A stretch of 64,000 nt of DNA. It comes from CBDCGJ01 sp965238305 (lineage in GTDB: Bacteria > Pseudomonadota > Alphaproteobacteria > GCA-2731375). Shown here in pieces: positions 24,842-34,362 of the stretch. Under the pieces are notes generated by a model. That model had not been told where the DNA came from, did not search any database, and saw only the letters and a program-made list of their open reading frames with translations. The DNA lies in the NCBI GenBank assembly GCA_965238305.1, contig CBDEHK010000001.1:2418001-2482000 (forward strand). Direction: 5' to 3'. Position 1 is the stretch's first letter. Each line of letters begins with the position of its first letter. Both the position numbers and the translations under genes were made by a program.

Positions 24842-25924
24842 ATGCGATCATCGTTTGTTTATTTGTGCATTTTTTTGTGTTCTCTGTTCTTGTCCGCCAT
24901 CGCAACGGCGCGCCAGAGCGATGAATTCATTCGCGGCTATGTCACCGCGATATTGGAGACCCAGTTCGCAGTTCGTGGCGCCGAAGTAGCAGTGAAAAAC
25001 GGTGCGGTGGGAATATATTTCCTCGGCGCCAAAGACAAACCAGGAATCAGGGAAAAAGTGGAAAACAACTCCAAAATTGGGGTTGCCAGTGTCACTATTG
25101 GCGACGCGAGACCCAATGAAGGATTTGTCTGGTTTCCCGAAGAAAATCTATTTCGCCCGCTGATTGCCGGTCCGCGTTGGCCACATTTTTTTGCTAGTTA
25201 TCACAATTATTCCAACACCGCGGAGCTGGATAGCGTTGCGTCGGTCGGCTTCGGCGAAACTTTTTCCATTGCTGGCGGGGATATATTGGACGGGCGCTGG
25301 CAAGCGGGGGCGCAATTCGGCGTCTTTGCGATCTTTGATATGGATTCGGATTCCCACGACCTGATCAACGCCGATTATCGCGTCGGTATCCCGATCATTT
25401 ATCGCCGGGAACAGTTTGCGGCGCTAGCGAGAGTTTATCACCAATCATCGCATCTGGGTGACGAATATCTGCTGCGCGGTAAAGATGTTCTGGAGAGTAG
25501 GGAAAATTTGTCTTACGAAGCTGTCAATATGCTGCTGTCCTATGACTTGAGCAATCATTTAAGGCTTTATGGCGGCGGTGAATATATCTTCCATCAAAGT
25601 TTTGATGAAGATACCTCGCGGGAGGATCTGGAGCCCTGGTCGCTGCAGTTCGGCGGTGACTATGTTGGTGATCCGTTGTCGTGGAGTTGGTGGGGAAGCG
25701 ATGTTCGATTTGTCGCCGGTATTGATCTGCGCAGCATGGAGGAGGCGGACTGGGACCTCGACGTTTCGCTGCGTCTAGGGTTAGATTTCTCCGGCCAGGG
25801 CCGACCTGATGACGACCGCTCCGTGCGCTTGTTATTTGAATATTTCGACGGCCATTCCCCCAATGGTCAATTCTACGATCAGGAAATTGAGTATGTCGGC
25901 TTCGGCATACATTTGAATTATTAG
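24842..25924 (+). CDS. DUF1207 family exported protein
   Basis: A 360-residue protein with an N-terminal signal peptide (hydrophobic to about residue 24, ending IATARQ). The DUF1207 core has WPHFFASYHNY, GETFSIAGG, GAQFGVFAIFDMDSDSHDLINADYRVGIP split across two strands, and RVYHQSSHLGDEYLLR. Alternating beta strands and a terminal aromatic (HLNY) suggest an outer-membrane or periplasmic beta protein. The function is unknown. ATG 24842 was chosen because GGGGT precedes it; ATG 24836 is too close. It follows the UxaA large subunit by 28 bases. Confidence 0.82.
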   Translation: MRSSFVYLCIFLCSLFLSAIATARQSDEFIRGYVTAILETQFAVRGAEVAVKNGAVGIYFLGAKDKPGIREKVENNSKIGVASVTIGDARPNEGFVWFPEENLFRPLIAGPRWPHFFASYHNYSNTAELDSVASVGFGETFSIAGGDILDGRWQAGAQFGVFAIFDMDSDSHDLINADYRVGIPIIYRREQFAALARVYHQSSHLGDEYLLRGKDVLESRENLSYEAVNMLLSYDLSNHLRLYGGGEYIFHQSFDEDTSREDLEPWSLQFGGDYVGDPLSWSWWGSDVRFVAGIDLRSMEEADWDLDVSLRLGLDFSGQGRPDDDRSVRLLFEYFDGHSPNGQFYDQEIEYVGFGIHLNY

Positions 25925-25952
25925 AAGTGTAACGAAAAGGGTAAAATACATA

Positions 25953-26432
25953 GTGCTCGAATTAACCCATAAAGGGGGTTGCAGTTGCGGCCATGTAAGA
26001 TATCGGCTGACTGGGAAACCACTTTTTGTTCATGCTTGTCATTGTTTGGAATGTCAGCGTCGAACTGGCAGCGCGTATGGTTTGACCATGTTGATTGAAA
26101 GCTCACAATTGTCGTTATGCAAAGGGTCGGTTGCTTCTATTTTAGTCAAGACGGACAGTGGTAATCAGAAGACGAGTTTTTTCTGCGGTGCGTGTGGCAC
26201 TCATATTTGGAATGACAATGGCGAAAGGCCTGGTGTTCTGGGTTTCCGGCCCGGCACGCTGGATGATACGAGTTGGTTTGTGCTTGCTGCCCATATCTGG
26301 ACGATAAGTAAGCAGCCATGGGTGGAGCTAAGTCCGAATATACCGGCGTTTGAAAAAGATTATCTCCGTGCGCTGGTATGGCCCGCTGAAAGCCTGGCGC
26401 GCTTGCAAGTTTCAAAATTTTCTGACGCCTAA
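25953..26432 (+). CDS. GFA (CENP-V/GFA) domain zinc protein
   Basis: A 159-residue member of the glutathione-dependent formaldehyde-activating enzyme / CENP-V fold. Zinc ligands are the Cys residues in CSCG, CHCLECQRRTGS and FFCGACGTHIW. Members bind glutathione or act as carbon-sulfur lyases; the exact role is unknown. The start codon is GTG at 25953. It is convergent with the amine oxidase gene. Confidence 0.87.
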   Translation: MLELTHKGGCSCGHVRYRLTGKPLFVHACHCLECQRRTGSAYGLTMLIESSQLSLCKGSVASILVKTDSGNQKTSFFCGACGTHIWNDNGERPGVLGFRPGTLDDTSWFVLAAHIWTISKQPWVELSPNIPAFEKDYLRALVWPAESLARLQVSKFSDA

Positions 26433-26451
26433 TTATGCATCATTGCGAGGG

Positions 26452-28038
26452 TTATCCCGCTTGTGCGCGTTTGGCCAGCGCGGTGACGGCGTCGTGTGCA
26501 GAAAGGATAGCGCCTTCCTGCCAACCCGTTAAGTAGCTTAAATGCTCGCCGGCAAAATGGAACGGACCATCGGCGCTCAATAAATGTTTATATGCACTCG
26601 GGCGATCGGAGGCTCGCCAACTGGCCCAACCACCGCGGCTTTCGGCAAGGCGATGCCAGGCGACCGAAATCGGTTTTCCCACTTCACCGCCAAAGCCTGG
26701 ATGAAAACGCTCGCCGCTTTCCATTGCCCGCACCGCCCGTTCCTCAGGGTCCAGATTACCGAATGAGCCGGCGGTGCTGCCAGTATTGTAAGCCCCCAGC
26801 AAAATACCCTCGTCGCCGTGATAGTCGTTGCAGGGATACCAAATCTGCGTGATTTCACGATCCGTGTAGCTAATACCGCCATATATGTGACTATCTTCTT
26901 CCCAGAAACGTCGCTTCGCCTGCCAGGCCAATTTGCAAGTTGGCCAATAACGACTAGCGCCTATTTTTACTGCCCGTTTCGTTGCTTCGGAAAATTCGGC
27001 ATTGATGTCATGAAGGACAGATAGGGGGATCGTGCAAAGGCAATAATCGGCATCGATCTGCTGGAGCTGATCTGCATTTTTGTCGTGATAGATGATCCGA
27101 GCGCCGGTTTCAGATTTTTGCAAGTGCCGCACCTCAGCATTGAAAGCGATCATATCGCTGATCTGTGCTTCGAAAGCTTTCGCAATCGCATCCATGCCAC
27201 CGACGGGTTGTAACATCGTCGCTTGTTGATCGAATTCCTGCTTCACATACATTTGCCAATACCAGAACTTGGAATTGAGGACGTATTTCGGATCTAAGGG
27301 ATCTTTGATTTGACCGGCTCGCTCGCCTGCACCGGGAAGAACATCGTAACCGATCCGTTCTGAGCCTTTATATTCATAGGTCCGATCCAAATGCCCGTGC
27401 GAGCGTAGGAAGATCAACAGCCGTCGTTTGTCTTTCGCGTCGACCTGCTGATCCAAAGCGTTGCCGTCGATTGCCTTTGCTAACAGTTCAGAGATATGGC
27501 CGGTGATCCCGTAATGTAGCTGGCGGGCTTCAATCGGCTTGCCGCCAAACACTGCGTCATTTTGAAAAAGCGCGTGGCGATTGTCGTTGATGAAGACTTC
27601 CAGCTTGATGCCGAATTCCTTGCAATATCCCAGCAGGGCCTGATGTTGACTGGGGATGCGGGCCGGGCCGGCATTGAAATACTGACCATCGCCAAAGTCG
27701 CAGACTTGTTCCGGTTTGCCGAGTTCGGCGACCTTGCTGCCTCGCCGCAAGGTCCAGTTGCGTCCGCCAGCGCGTTCCCGGGTTTCCAATATCGTGCATT
27801 TGAAGCCGACTTTGGATAGTTCCAATGCGGCAACCATACCGGCGATACCGGCTCCCAGAATGACCACGTGTTTGCCTTTACCGGTGTCTAAAGGAAGCTT
27901 TGGTGGACCTGCGTAGGTGAGCGGTGTTGCCAACAGACCGAGCCCCTGCATTGCCAAGTAAACCGCTCCATACCCGCTGGTTTGACCGAGGTGACCAAGG
28001 AAGTTTCGACGGCTTGGTGAGGCTGGTTTTACAGTCAT
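26452..28038 (-). CDS. Flavin-containing amine oxidase / L-amino acid oxidase-like, Tat-exported
   Basis: A 528-residue FAD amine oxidase. A twin-arginine signal SRRNFLG is near the N-terminus. The Rossmann FAD motif is VVILGAGIAGMVAALELS with ETRERAGGRNW, and the C-terminal FAD block is GPFHFAGEHLSYLTGWQEGAI. It would oxidise an amine or amino acid in the periplasm, releasing peroxide and ammonia. ATG 28038 was chosen for GGGG upstream; Met codons further upstream are less supported. The dipeptide-type ABC operon is divergent, 218 bases away, so uptake and deamination of amino compounds may be linked (inference). Confidence 0.88.
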   Translation of the reverse strand: MTVKPASPSRRNFLGHLGQTSGYGAVYLAMQGLGLLATPLTYAGPPKLPLDTGKGKHVVILGAGIAGMVAALELSKVGFKCTILETRERAGGRNWTLRRGSKVAELGKPEQVCDFGDGQYFNAGPARIPSQHQALLGYCKEFGIKLEVFINDNRHALFQNDAVFGGKPIEARQLHYGITGHISELLAKAIDGNALDQQVDAKDKRRLLIFLRSHGHLDRTYEYKGSERIGYDVLPGAGERAGQIKDPLDPKYVLNSKFWYWQMYVKQEFDQQATMLQPVGGMDAIAKAFEAQISDMIAFNAEVRHLQKSETGARIIYHDKNADQLQQIDADYCLCTIPLSVLHDINAEFSEATKRAVKIGASRYWPTCKLAWQAKRRFWEEDSHIYGGISYTDREITQIWYPCNDYHGDEGILLGAYNTGSTAGSFGNLDPEERAVRAMESGERFHPGFGGEVGKPISVAWHRLAESRGGWASWRASDRPSAYKHLLSADGPFHFAGEHLSYLTGWQEGAILSAHDAVTALAKRAQAG

Positions 28039-28256
28039 ATTCGACCCCATTCGTTTCGATGTTGCGTCAGTCTTCAATTTGTCAACAATATTAACAACCT
28101 AAAGATAAAATTTATTCGTTTTTTGTGGTTGACGAAAGCAGAAGAAATCAGTTGGATGGGCGCCAGAACCTGCAAGGCCAATATCTGAGAATCCGGTCGT
28201 AGGTGTAAAACGTTGGGCGCAACGCCTAATGTCACAAATAAGGGAGTAACAAAAAA

Positions 28257-29831
28257 ATGAAGTTAAGAACACTCGCCGTAGCTGGTGCATTTGCATTGGC
28301 GGCGACGGCGTCCGCGCAAGCGAAAGAATTAAAATTCGCTTTTCAGGGCGACCTGAGCTCGGCTGACCCCTATAGTTTGAATGAGACTTTCACGCTTGGC
28401 TATCTAAGCAATATCTATGAAGGTCTAACTCGTCGTAATTTTGACATGTCAATCACCCCAGCGCTCGCCGAGAGTTGGGAAGTCATGGAGCCCACCCGCT
28501 GGCGCTTTAAATTGCGCAAAGGCGTGAAGTTTCACGACGGTCGTGATTTCACGGCCGATGATGTGGTCTTTTCCGCCATGCGTGTGCGGATGGACGGCTC
28601 GGATTTGAAAACCCGGATCGCGGCCGATACCAAGGTTGTGAAAGTCGACGACCACACCGTTGATTTTGTCACCTCTGTTGCCAACCCCATCCTACATTAC
28701 GAATGGGCAACCTGGGGCATCATGTCAAAGGGCTGGACCGAAGATAATAAAGCGGTGAAGCCGCAAAAAGTGACGGAAGATCAAGAAAACTTCGCCACTC
28801 GTCATGCCAATGGAACCGGTCCGTTTATTCTTGAATCGCAACAGGCCGATATAAAAACGGTTTCCGTCGTCAATCCGAAATGGTGGGATAAACCGGCCCA
28901 CAACCTGACCAAGGTTATTTTCACACCGATCCCTCAGGATGCCACCCGTGTCGCCGCTTTGCTTTCGGGCGATGTGGACATGGCTTACCCGGTACCGGTT
29001 CAAGATATGAAACGGGTTGACGGGAATTCCGGCACATCGATGCTAGTAGGGCCGGAACTTCGGACTATCTTCTTAGGTTTTGATCAGTTCCGGGACGAAA
29101 TCCTGCGCAGCGATGTGAAGGGCAAAAACCCATTCAAGGATGTGCGGGTTCGCGAAGCTTTCTTCCGTGCCGTTGACATCAACGCGATCAAAAAAGTCAT
29201 CATGCGTGGTTTATCTGATCCTTCCGCAATCATGATTTCACCGAAATTGTTCGATAAATCCGATAGCTTCAGTCGGGCTAACTTCGACCCGGCGAAAGCC
29301 AAATCATTGTTGGCAGATGCCGGCTACCCCAATGGCTTCAGCCTGGAAATGGATTGCCCGAACAATCGTTATGTAAATGACGAAGCGATTTGTCAGGCGG
29401 TGGTTGGCATGTTGGCGAAAGTCGGCGTTAAAGTGAACCTGCTGGCGCAACCGAAAGCGATCTACTTCAAAAAGATCCTGGCGCCAAGCCTGGATACCAG
29501 CTTCTATCTGTTGGGTTGGACACCGGGTAGCCTGGATAGCTGGAACGTCCTGAATAATTTGATGAACTGCATGGACGACACCGGTAAAGGCAAGTTCAAT
29601 ATCGCGCGTTACTGCAATGCGGAAGTCGATAAGCTGACGGCCAACATCCTGATTGAAACCGACAAAGCGAAGCGCGACGGTATGATCGAGCAAGCTTTCA
29701 AGATCATTTCAGGCGAGTGGGGTTATATGCCGCTTCACCAACAAGCCGTGGCTTGGGGTGTCAGCGACAAGATTTCTCTGAAGCAGCGTCCGGACAACGT
29801 GTTCCGCTGGCGCCATGTGATGGTAAAATAG
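28257..29831 (+). CDS. ABC transporter substrate-binding protein, dipeptide/oligopeptide family (SBP_bac_5)
   Basis: A 524-residue DppA/OppA-type binding protein. The signal peptide is cleaved near SAQAKE. Core blocks are SNIYEGLTRRNFDMSITPALAESW split over two segments, WRFKLRKGVKFHDGRDFTADDV, NGTGPFILES and VREAFFRAVDINAIKKVIM. It captures peptides, opines or similar compounds in the periplasm. The ribosome-binding site GGGAG is upstream. It is first in the operon with two permeases and two ATPases and is followed by a hairpin, the usual arrangement for higher binding-protein dosage. Confidence 0.92.
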   Translation: MKLRTLAVAGAFALAATASAQAKELKFAFQGDLSSADPYSLNETFTLGYLSNIYEGLTRRNFDMSITPALAESWEVMEPTRWRFKLRKGVKFHDGRDFTADDVVFSAMRVRMDGSDLKTRIAADTKVVKVDDHTVDFVTSVANPILHYEWATWGIMSKGWTEDNKAVKPQKVTEDQENFATRHANGTGPFILESQQADIKTVSVVNPKWWDKPAHNLTKVIFTPIPQDATRVAALLSGDVDMAYPVPVQDMKRVDGNSGTSMLVGPELRTIFLGFDQFRDEILRSDVKGKNPFKDVRVREAFFRAVDINAIKKVIMRGLSDPSAIMISPKLFDKSDSFSRANFDPAKAKSLLADAGYPNGFSLEMDCPNNRYVNDEAICQAVVGMLAKVGVKVNLLAQPKAIYFKKILAPSLDTSFYLLGWTPGSLDSWNVLNNLMNCMDDTGKGKFNIARYCNAEVDKLTANILIETDKAKRDGMIEQAFKIISGEWGYMPLHQQAVAWGVSDKISLKQRPDNVFRWRHVMVK

Positions 29832-29880
29832 CTTATCCAGTGGGCTACGCTTGCCGTGGCCTTCTACATTTGCTAACAGG

Positions 29881-29915
29881 CGCCCTGGGTCACTCGATAT
29901 GTGTGATCCGGGGCG
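29881..29915 (+). terminator. Stem-loop after the binding-protein gene (attenuator/terminator-like)
   Basis: Arms 29881-29893 and 29903-29915 pair over 13 bp with two G-U wobbles and a nine-base loop. A moderately T-rich stretch (ACTTGCTTTATTG) follows. Its place between the binding-protein and permease genes fits partial termination or mRNA-end protection that raises binding-protein levels. Confidence 0.55.
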
Positions 29916-29946
29916 ACTTGCTTTATTGTGAAAAAAGTCATTGTCC

Positions 29947-29999
29947 CTCCTGCGTAGGCAGGAAATCCTTTCAGACATAAACTCCTACCTACGCAGGAG
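29947..29999. repeat. Inverted repeat, 17-base arms (REP-like)
   Basis: CTCCTGCGTAGGCAGGA at 29947-29963 pairs with 29983-29999 with one mismatch that becomes a G-U pair in RNA; the spacer is 19 bases. It directly precedes the permease ribosome-binding region and follows another stem-loop. It could be an extragenic palindrome or a second attenuator. Confidence 0.65.
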
Positions 30000-30034
30000 T
30001 GATGAATAGTTCGGGATCACTAGCTGGAGCCATC

Positions 30035-31018
30035 ATGATCGCATTTGTCATTCGACGTATTCTGCAATCGGTTATCGTGATGCTGGTGGTGTCGGTATTG
30101 TCGTTCTCCATGTTTACCTATCTGGGAGACCCGATTTCGTCCATGGTCGGGCAGGAAACCACCATTGCCGAGAGGGAGAAATTGCGTGAACGCCTGGGCT
30201 TGAATGATCCGGCGCCGATGCAATTCATCCGTTATGTGAAGAATGTGGTAAGCGGAAACTTTGGGATTTCTTATCGCATCGGTCGACCGGTCAATGAAAT
30301 CTTGGCCGAACGCATTCCCGCTACTTTGGAGCTCAGCCTGGTCGCCGCGATTTATGCGCTGGTGATTGGAATACCGATGGGCGTCTATACCGGCCTGAAG
30401 CCGGATAATTGGCTCAGTAAGTTTTTCCTGACGATATCCCTCGTCGGTATTTCTCTGCCCACTTTCCTAATTGGGATATTATTGATTTTGTTTTTTGGCG
30501 TCACCCTCGGTTGGCTGCCGACCAATGGTCGTGGCGACGTTGTCGATTTAGGCTGGTGGAATACCGGACTTCTCTCTAAATCCGGCTGGCTCTCGATCCT
30601 AATGCCCGGCTTTACCCTTGGGATGTTCCAGCTCACCTTGATCATGCGGTTGGTGCGTTCGGAGATGCTGGAAGTCTTGCGCACTGATTACGTCAAGTTT
30701 GCTCGCGCCCGCGGCCTCACAAATCGCGCCGTGCACTTTGGCCATGCCTTGAAAAACACCATGGTGCCGGTGATTACGATTACCGGTTTGCAGATCGGTT
30801 CTATCGTTGCTTTTGCAATCGTGACAGAAACCGTCTTTGCCTGGCCGGGCATGGGTCTGTTATTCCTGCAGTCGATTCAATTCGTCGACATTCCGGTGAT
30901 GTCGAGTTATTTGGTGCTGGTGGCCTTCTTCTTTGTCCTAGTGAACCTGATCGTCGATTTGCTTTATTATGTCGTCGACCCACGATTGCGGGTTAGTGCA
31001 GATAAGGTGGGGCATTGA
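30035..31018 (+). CDS. ABC transporter permease, DppB type
   Basis: A 327-residue integral membrane permease. It has the typical N-terminal helix (FVIRRILQSVIVMLVVSVLS), a periplasmic domain with ERLGLNDP, and the EAA loop LRTDYVKFARARGLTNRAV that contacts the ATPase. ATG 30035 was chosen with TGGAG upstream; a longer start at 29999 would fall in the inverted repeat. DppC follows immediately. Confidence 0.93.
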   Translation: MIAFVIRRILQSVIVMLVVSVLSFSMFTYLGDPISSMVGQETTIAEREKLRERLGLNDPAPMQFIRYVKNVVSGNFGISYRIGRPVNEILAERIPATLELSLVAAIYALVIGIPMGVYTGLKPDNWLSKFFLTISLVGISLPTFLIGILLILFFGVTLGWLPTNGRGDVVDLGWWNTGLLSKSGWLSILMPGFTLGMFQLTLIMRLVRSEMLEVLRTDYVKFARARGLTNRAVHFGHALKNTMVPVITITGLQIGSIVAFAIVTETVFAWPGMGLLFLQSIQFVDIPVMSSYLVLVAFFFVLVNLIVDLLYYVVDPRLRVSADKVGH

Positions 31019-31020
31019 TC

Positions 31021-31950
31021 ATGCAGTCATCTCGTGCAGTTGATCTCCTCTACCGTTTTTTTGACAGCGATGTTTATCATAGCTTCCGGTCGTCCAAGGT
31101 GACAATGATTGCGGCTTTCGTCACCACAGTCATGTTATTGGCGGCGATATTTGCGCCGCTATTGACACCACAGAATCCTTTCGATCCGGCGGCGTGGATT
31201 TTGTTGGACGCCTTCAAAGCGCCAAGTTGGGCGGAAGGTGGCGATCCAATGTATTTCCTTGGCACTGACGATCAAGGCCGCGACCTTTATTCTGCTATCC
31301 TTTATGGCTCTCGTATCTCCATAGGTGTCGGTTTTGCCGCCGTAGTCTTTTCGATGGTTGTTGGTGTTGGACTAGGACTTTTGTCTGGTTACATCGGCGG
31401 TAGCCTTGATGCGATCATCATGCGGGTGGCGGATATCCAAATCAGTTTTCCAGCTTTACTAATTGTACTGCTTATTGATGGGGTCATTCGCGGCATTCTG
31501 CCGCCGGGCGCTCACGACGACATCGCTCTTTTTGTTGTCGTGTTGGCTTTAGGTATCTCCAGTTGGCCGCAATTCGCTAGGACCGTACGCGGTTCGACCA
31601 TGGTCGAAAAGAACAAGGAATATGTGCAGGCGGCGCGGGTTATTGGCCGTAGTCCGTTCCTGATCATGCTGCGTCATGTGCTGCCAAATGTGATGGGTCC
31701 AGTGCTAGTGATTGCAACCATATCCTTGGCCGTGGCGATCTTGGGTGAAGCGACTTTGAGTTTCCTTGGTGTTGGTGTGCCGGTTACGACACCGTCATTG
31801 GGAACGCTGATCCGGATCGGACAAAATTTCTTGTTCTCCGGTGAATGGTGGATTGTGATTTTCCCGGGCGGGACCTTGGCGGTTCTGGTACTGGCAGTAA
31901 ATCTGCTAGGCGACTGGCTGCGCGATGCGCTTAACCCGAAGTTGAGGTAG
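31021..31950 (+). CDS. ABC transporter permease, DppC type
   Basis: A 309-residue second permease of the dipeptide/oligopeptide system. It shows FLGTDDQGRDLYSAILYGSRIS (family block, cut here by position) and the EAA loop KEYVQAARVIGRSPFLIMLRH, then GEATLSFLGVGV. The start at ATG 31021 lies 2 bases after the DppB stop. Confidence 0.92.
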   Translation: MQSSRAVDLLYRFFDSDVYHSFRSSKVTMIAAFVTTVMLLAAIFAPLLTPQNPFDPAAWILLDAFKAPSWAEGGDPMYFLGTDDQGRDLYSAILYGSRISIGVGFAAVVFSMVVGVGLGLLSGYIGGSLDAIIMRVADIQISFPALLIVLLIDGVIRGILPPGAHDDIALFVVVLALGISSWPQFARTVRGSTMVEKNKEYVQAARVIGRSPFLIMLRHVLPNVMGPVLVIATISLAVAILGEATLSFLGVGVPVTTPSLGTLIRIGQNFLFSGEWWIVIFPGGTLAVLVLAVNLLGDWLRDALNPKLR

Positions 31951-31956
31951 TTCACG

Positions 31957-32991
31957 ATGGCGGATAAAAAAAGCAATCGACCGCTGTTGGAAGTGAAGAA
32001 CCTGAAGGTTGAGTTTCCAACCCGTCGTGGCAGCCTTGTGGCAGTGAATGATGTCAGCCTGCATATCAATCCCGGCGAAGTTCTAGGCGTCGTTGGCGAA
32101 TCCGGCGCCGGTAAATCGATGACCGGCAACGCCATCATCGGTCTGTTGGAGCCGCCTGGACGCATCGCCGGCGGTCAGATCCTGCTAGAGGGCGAGCGGA
32201 TCGATAATCTGCCCTACGAAAAGATGCGGAAAATTCGAGGTCGTCGCATTGGGGCGATTTTCCAAGATCCCCTGACCAGTTTGAATCCGCTTTATACTGT
32301 CAGTTTTCAGCTGACCGAAACGATCCAGACCCATTTGGGTATGAACGAGAAACAGGCCCGCGTCCGGGCCCTGGAGCTGCTGGAAGAAGTCGGTATACCC
32401 GGCGCCAAGGAACGCATCGACCATTATCCCCATCAATTTTCCGGCGGCATGCGACAGCGGGTGGTTATTGCTTTGGCATTAGCGGCGGAACCGCGACTGA
32501 TTATCGCCGATGAGCCGACCACAGCTTTAGACGTTTCGATCCAAGCACAGATTATTACACTTCTAAAGCGGCTCTGTAATGATCACGGTACGGCGGTGAT
32601 GTTGGTGACCCACGACATGGGGGTGATCGCCGAAACCGCGGATCGGGTTGCAGTGATGTATGCCGGTCGGATTGCTGAAATTGGGCCTGTGCAGGATGTC
32701 GTGCTGAAGGCCAAGCATCCCTATACCCACGGCCTGATGGGCTCGATCCCCCATGTTGGCCACGAGGTCGACGACTTGACCCAAATCGATGGCGCCATGC
32801 CACGCTTGAACGCGATCCCCGAAGGCTGCGCTTTTAACCCTCGATGTACCGAAGTGTTGGGCAGATGTTTGCGAGATCGTCCGGAATTGCAGGGGGTCGA
32901 GCAAACAGAAGTCGCCTGTCATCTATTCGATAAACAACTGCTGGAAGAAGCCAAAGCCGAAGATGCTGTAGCAAGGGGTGAAGCAACGTGA
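31957..32991 (+). CDS. ABC transporter ATP-binding protein, DppD type
   Basis: A 344-residue ATPase. Walker A is GESGAGKSMTG, the Q-loop lies in FQDPLTSLNPL, the signature is FSGGMRQRVVIALAL, Walker B is LIIADEPTTALDV and the switch His is in VTHDMG. The oligopeptide C-terminal region has the conserved Cys pattern GCAFNPRCTEVLGRC. Its stop overlaps the next gene by four bases. Confidence 0.95.
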   Translation: MADKKSNRPLLEVKNLKVEFPTRRGSLVAVNDVSLHINPGEVLGVVGESGAGKSMTGNAIIGLLEPPGRIAGGQILLEGERIDNLPYEKMRKIRGRRIGAIFQDPLTSLNPLYTVSFQLTETIQTHLGMNEKQARVRALELLEEVGIPGAKERIDHYPHQFSGGMRQRVVIALALAAEPRLIIADEPTTALDVSIQAQIITLLKRLCNDHGTAVMLVTHDMGVIAETADRVAVMYAGRIAEIGPVQDVVLKAKHPYTHGLMGSIPHVGHEVDDLTQIDGAMPRLNAIPEGCAFNPRCTEVLGRCLRDRPELQGVEQTEVACHLFDKQLLEEAKAEDAVARGEAT

Positions 32992-33983
32992 GCGAACAAC
33001 TCGTCCGCATAAACGATCTGGTACGTCATTTCGACGTCTCTCCCCCGCTTTTGAATCGCGTGCTGGAACGCCTTGACCGATCCTATGTGAAAGCTGTCGA
33101 TGGCATCAGCTTTGATATCGGTAAAGGCGAAACATTTTCTTTGGTCGGCGAATCCGGTTGTGGCAAATCGACCGTCGCCCGCCTGGTTGTTGGTCTTTAT
33201 GAACCGAGCGCCGGCTCGATGGAATATGACGGGATAAAGATTACCGGCCGTGACCACCGTAATCGCGCCAAAGTGCAACAGAAGATGCAAATGATCTTCC
33301 AAGATCCTTATGCCTCACTGAATCCTCGTTGGCGCGTCGCGGATATAATTGCTGAGCCTATCGTTGCCCGAAAACTGATCCGTGGTAGTTCCGAAATCAA
33401 GGAAAAAGTCGGATCGCTTTTAACCCAAGTCGGACTGGCACCAGCGGACGGGGAAAAATACCCGCACGAATTTTCCGGCGGTCAACGACAACGCATCTCT
33501 ATTGCTCGGGCCTTGGCCGGTGAGCCGGAATTCCTCGTCTGTGATGAGCCCACTAGTGCCCTGGATGTATCCGTGCAGGCGCAAATTCTGAACCTGATGA
33601 AAAAACTGCAACAGGAATTTGGCCTGACCTATCTTTTCATCTCCCACGATCTGGCCGTGGTTTATCATGTCTCCACGCGGGTGGGCGTGATGTATCTGGG
33701 CCGTCTCGTGGAGTGGGGCGAGACCAAGACGCTCTTCGATCATCCGCGTCATCCCTATACCCGGATGTTGTTGGATGCGATTCCTGATTTGGAAATGACC
33801 GGCCGGCAAAGAATACCGGTGGCGGGCGAAGTGCCAAGTCCGATCAGCCCACCATCCGGCTGCCCATTCCACCCGCGCTGTCCGCATGCCAATGACCGTT
33901 GCAAAAGCGAGTTTCCGGCAACGCGTGACTACGATGGTACGAACGTCGCCTGCCACGCGGTCGAAGAAGGCCGGATTAGCTAA
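32988..33983 (+). CDS. ABC transporter ATP-binding protein, DppF type
   Basis: A 331-residue second ATPase. Walker A is GESGCGKSTVAR, the Q-loop lies in FQDPYASLNPRW, the signature is FSGGQRQRISIARAL, Walker B is FLVCDEPTSALDV and the switch is ISHDLAVV. The C-terminal GCPFHPRCPHANDRC Cys block is present. The GTG start at 32988 overlaps the DppD stop. It completes a five-gene importer. Confidence 0.95.
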   Translation: MSEQLVRINDLVRHFDVSPPLLNRVLERLDRSYVKAVDGISFDIGKGETFSLVGESGCGKSTVARLVVGLYEPSAGSMEYDGIKITGRDHRNRAKVQQKMQMIFQDPYASLNPRWRVADIIAEPIVARKLIRGSSEIKEKVGSLLTQVGLAPADGEKYPHEFSGGQRQRISIARALAGEPEFLVCDEPTSALDVSVQAQILNLMKKLQQEFGLTYLFISHDLAVVYHVSTRVGVMYLGRLVEWGETKTLFDHPRHPYTRMLLDAIPDLEMTGRQRIPVAGEVPSPISPPSGCPFHPRCPHANDRCKSEFPATRDYDGTNVACHAVEEGRIS

Positions 33984-34362
33984 TATCTCTTTTGGTGTCT
34001 AAACTGACGGTTCGCACCGGCTTGGCCGTACTTTTCTGTTTTGCCGCCTATGCCAACTTCGGGTTGTTCTCAGTTTCTGAAAATATGATCTTTTCCGTCT
34101 GAAAAATAGACCGATTAGAACGATAGTAAATTTGGCCGACTAAGGCATCACTATCCTTGCTCGAAATTTTTTTAGCTTTCAGGTTGTCCGCTAAAATCAA
34201 ATTTTGATGGAATTTGATGGGTTTACACACGTATCGTCATCCAGGGACGTGACAATCGATCAAACCGGGCATCAGTGTGCTACCGGAAGTATCAACCACT
34301 GGAAGATTTCACTTGTCGACCGAGGCGCAATATTCAACACTAAGTTATACGGGCGTCGAACT
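33984..34362. other. 379-base gap, no convincing gene
   Basis: This stretch is AT-richer than its surroundings. It holds a GTG-started hydrophobic frame of 35 codons (33995-34102) that ends in TGA, and a 60-codon minus-strand frame; neither shows a family pattern or a good ribosome-binding site. The cyclase frame extends upstream to 34204, but residues before 34363 do not look conserved. Promoter elements for the cyclase operon are expected here, though I could not place them. Confidence 0.5.

Noticed and set aside
33995..34102. GTG-started 35-codon hydrophobic frame ending in TGA
   Set aside because: No ribosome-binding site or family match, and sequence after the TGA soon meets another stop, so it is neither a convincing gene nor a second selenoprotein.
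34048..34230. 60-codon minus-strand frame in the gap before the cyclase
   Set aside because: AT-rich chance frame without ribosome-binding site or recognisable features.
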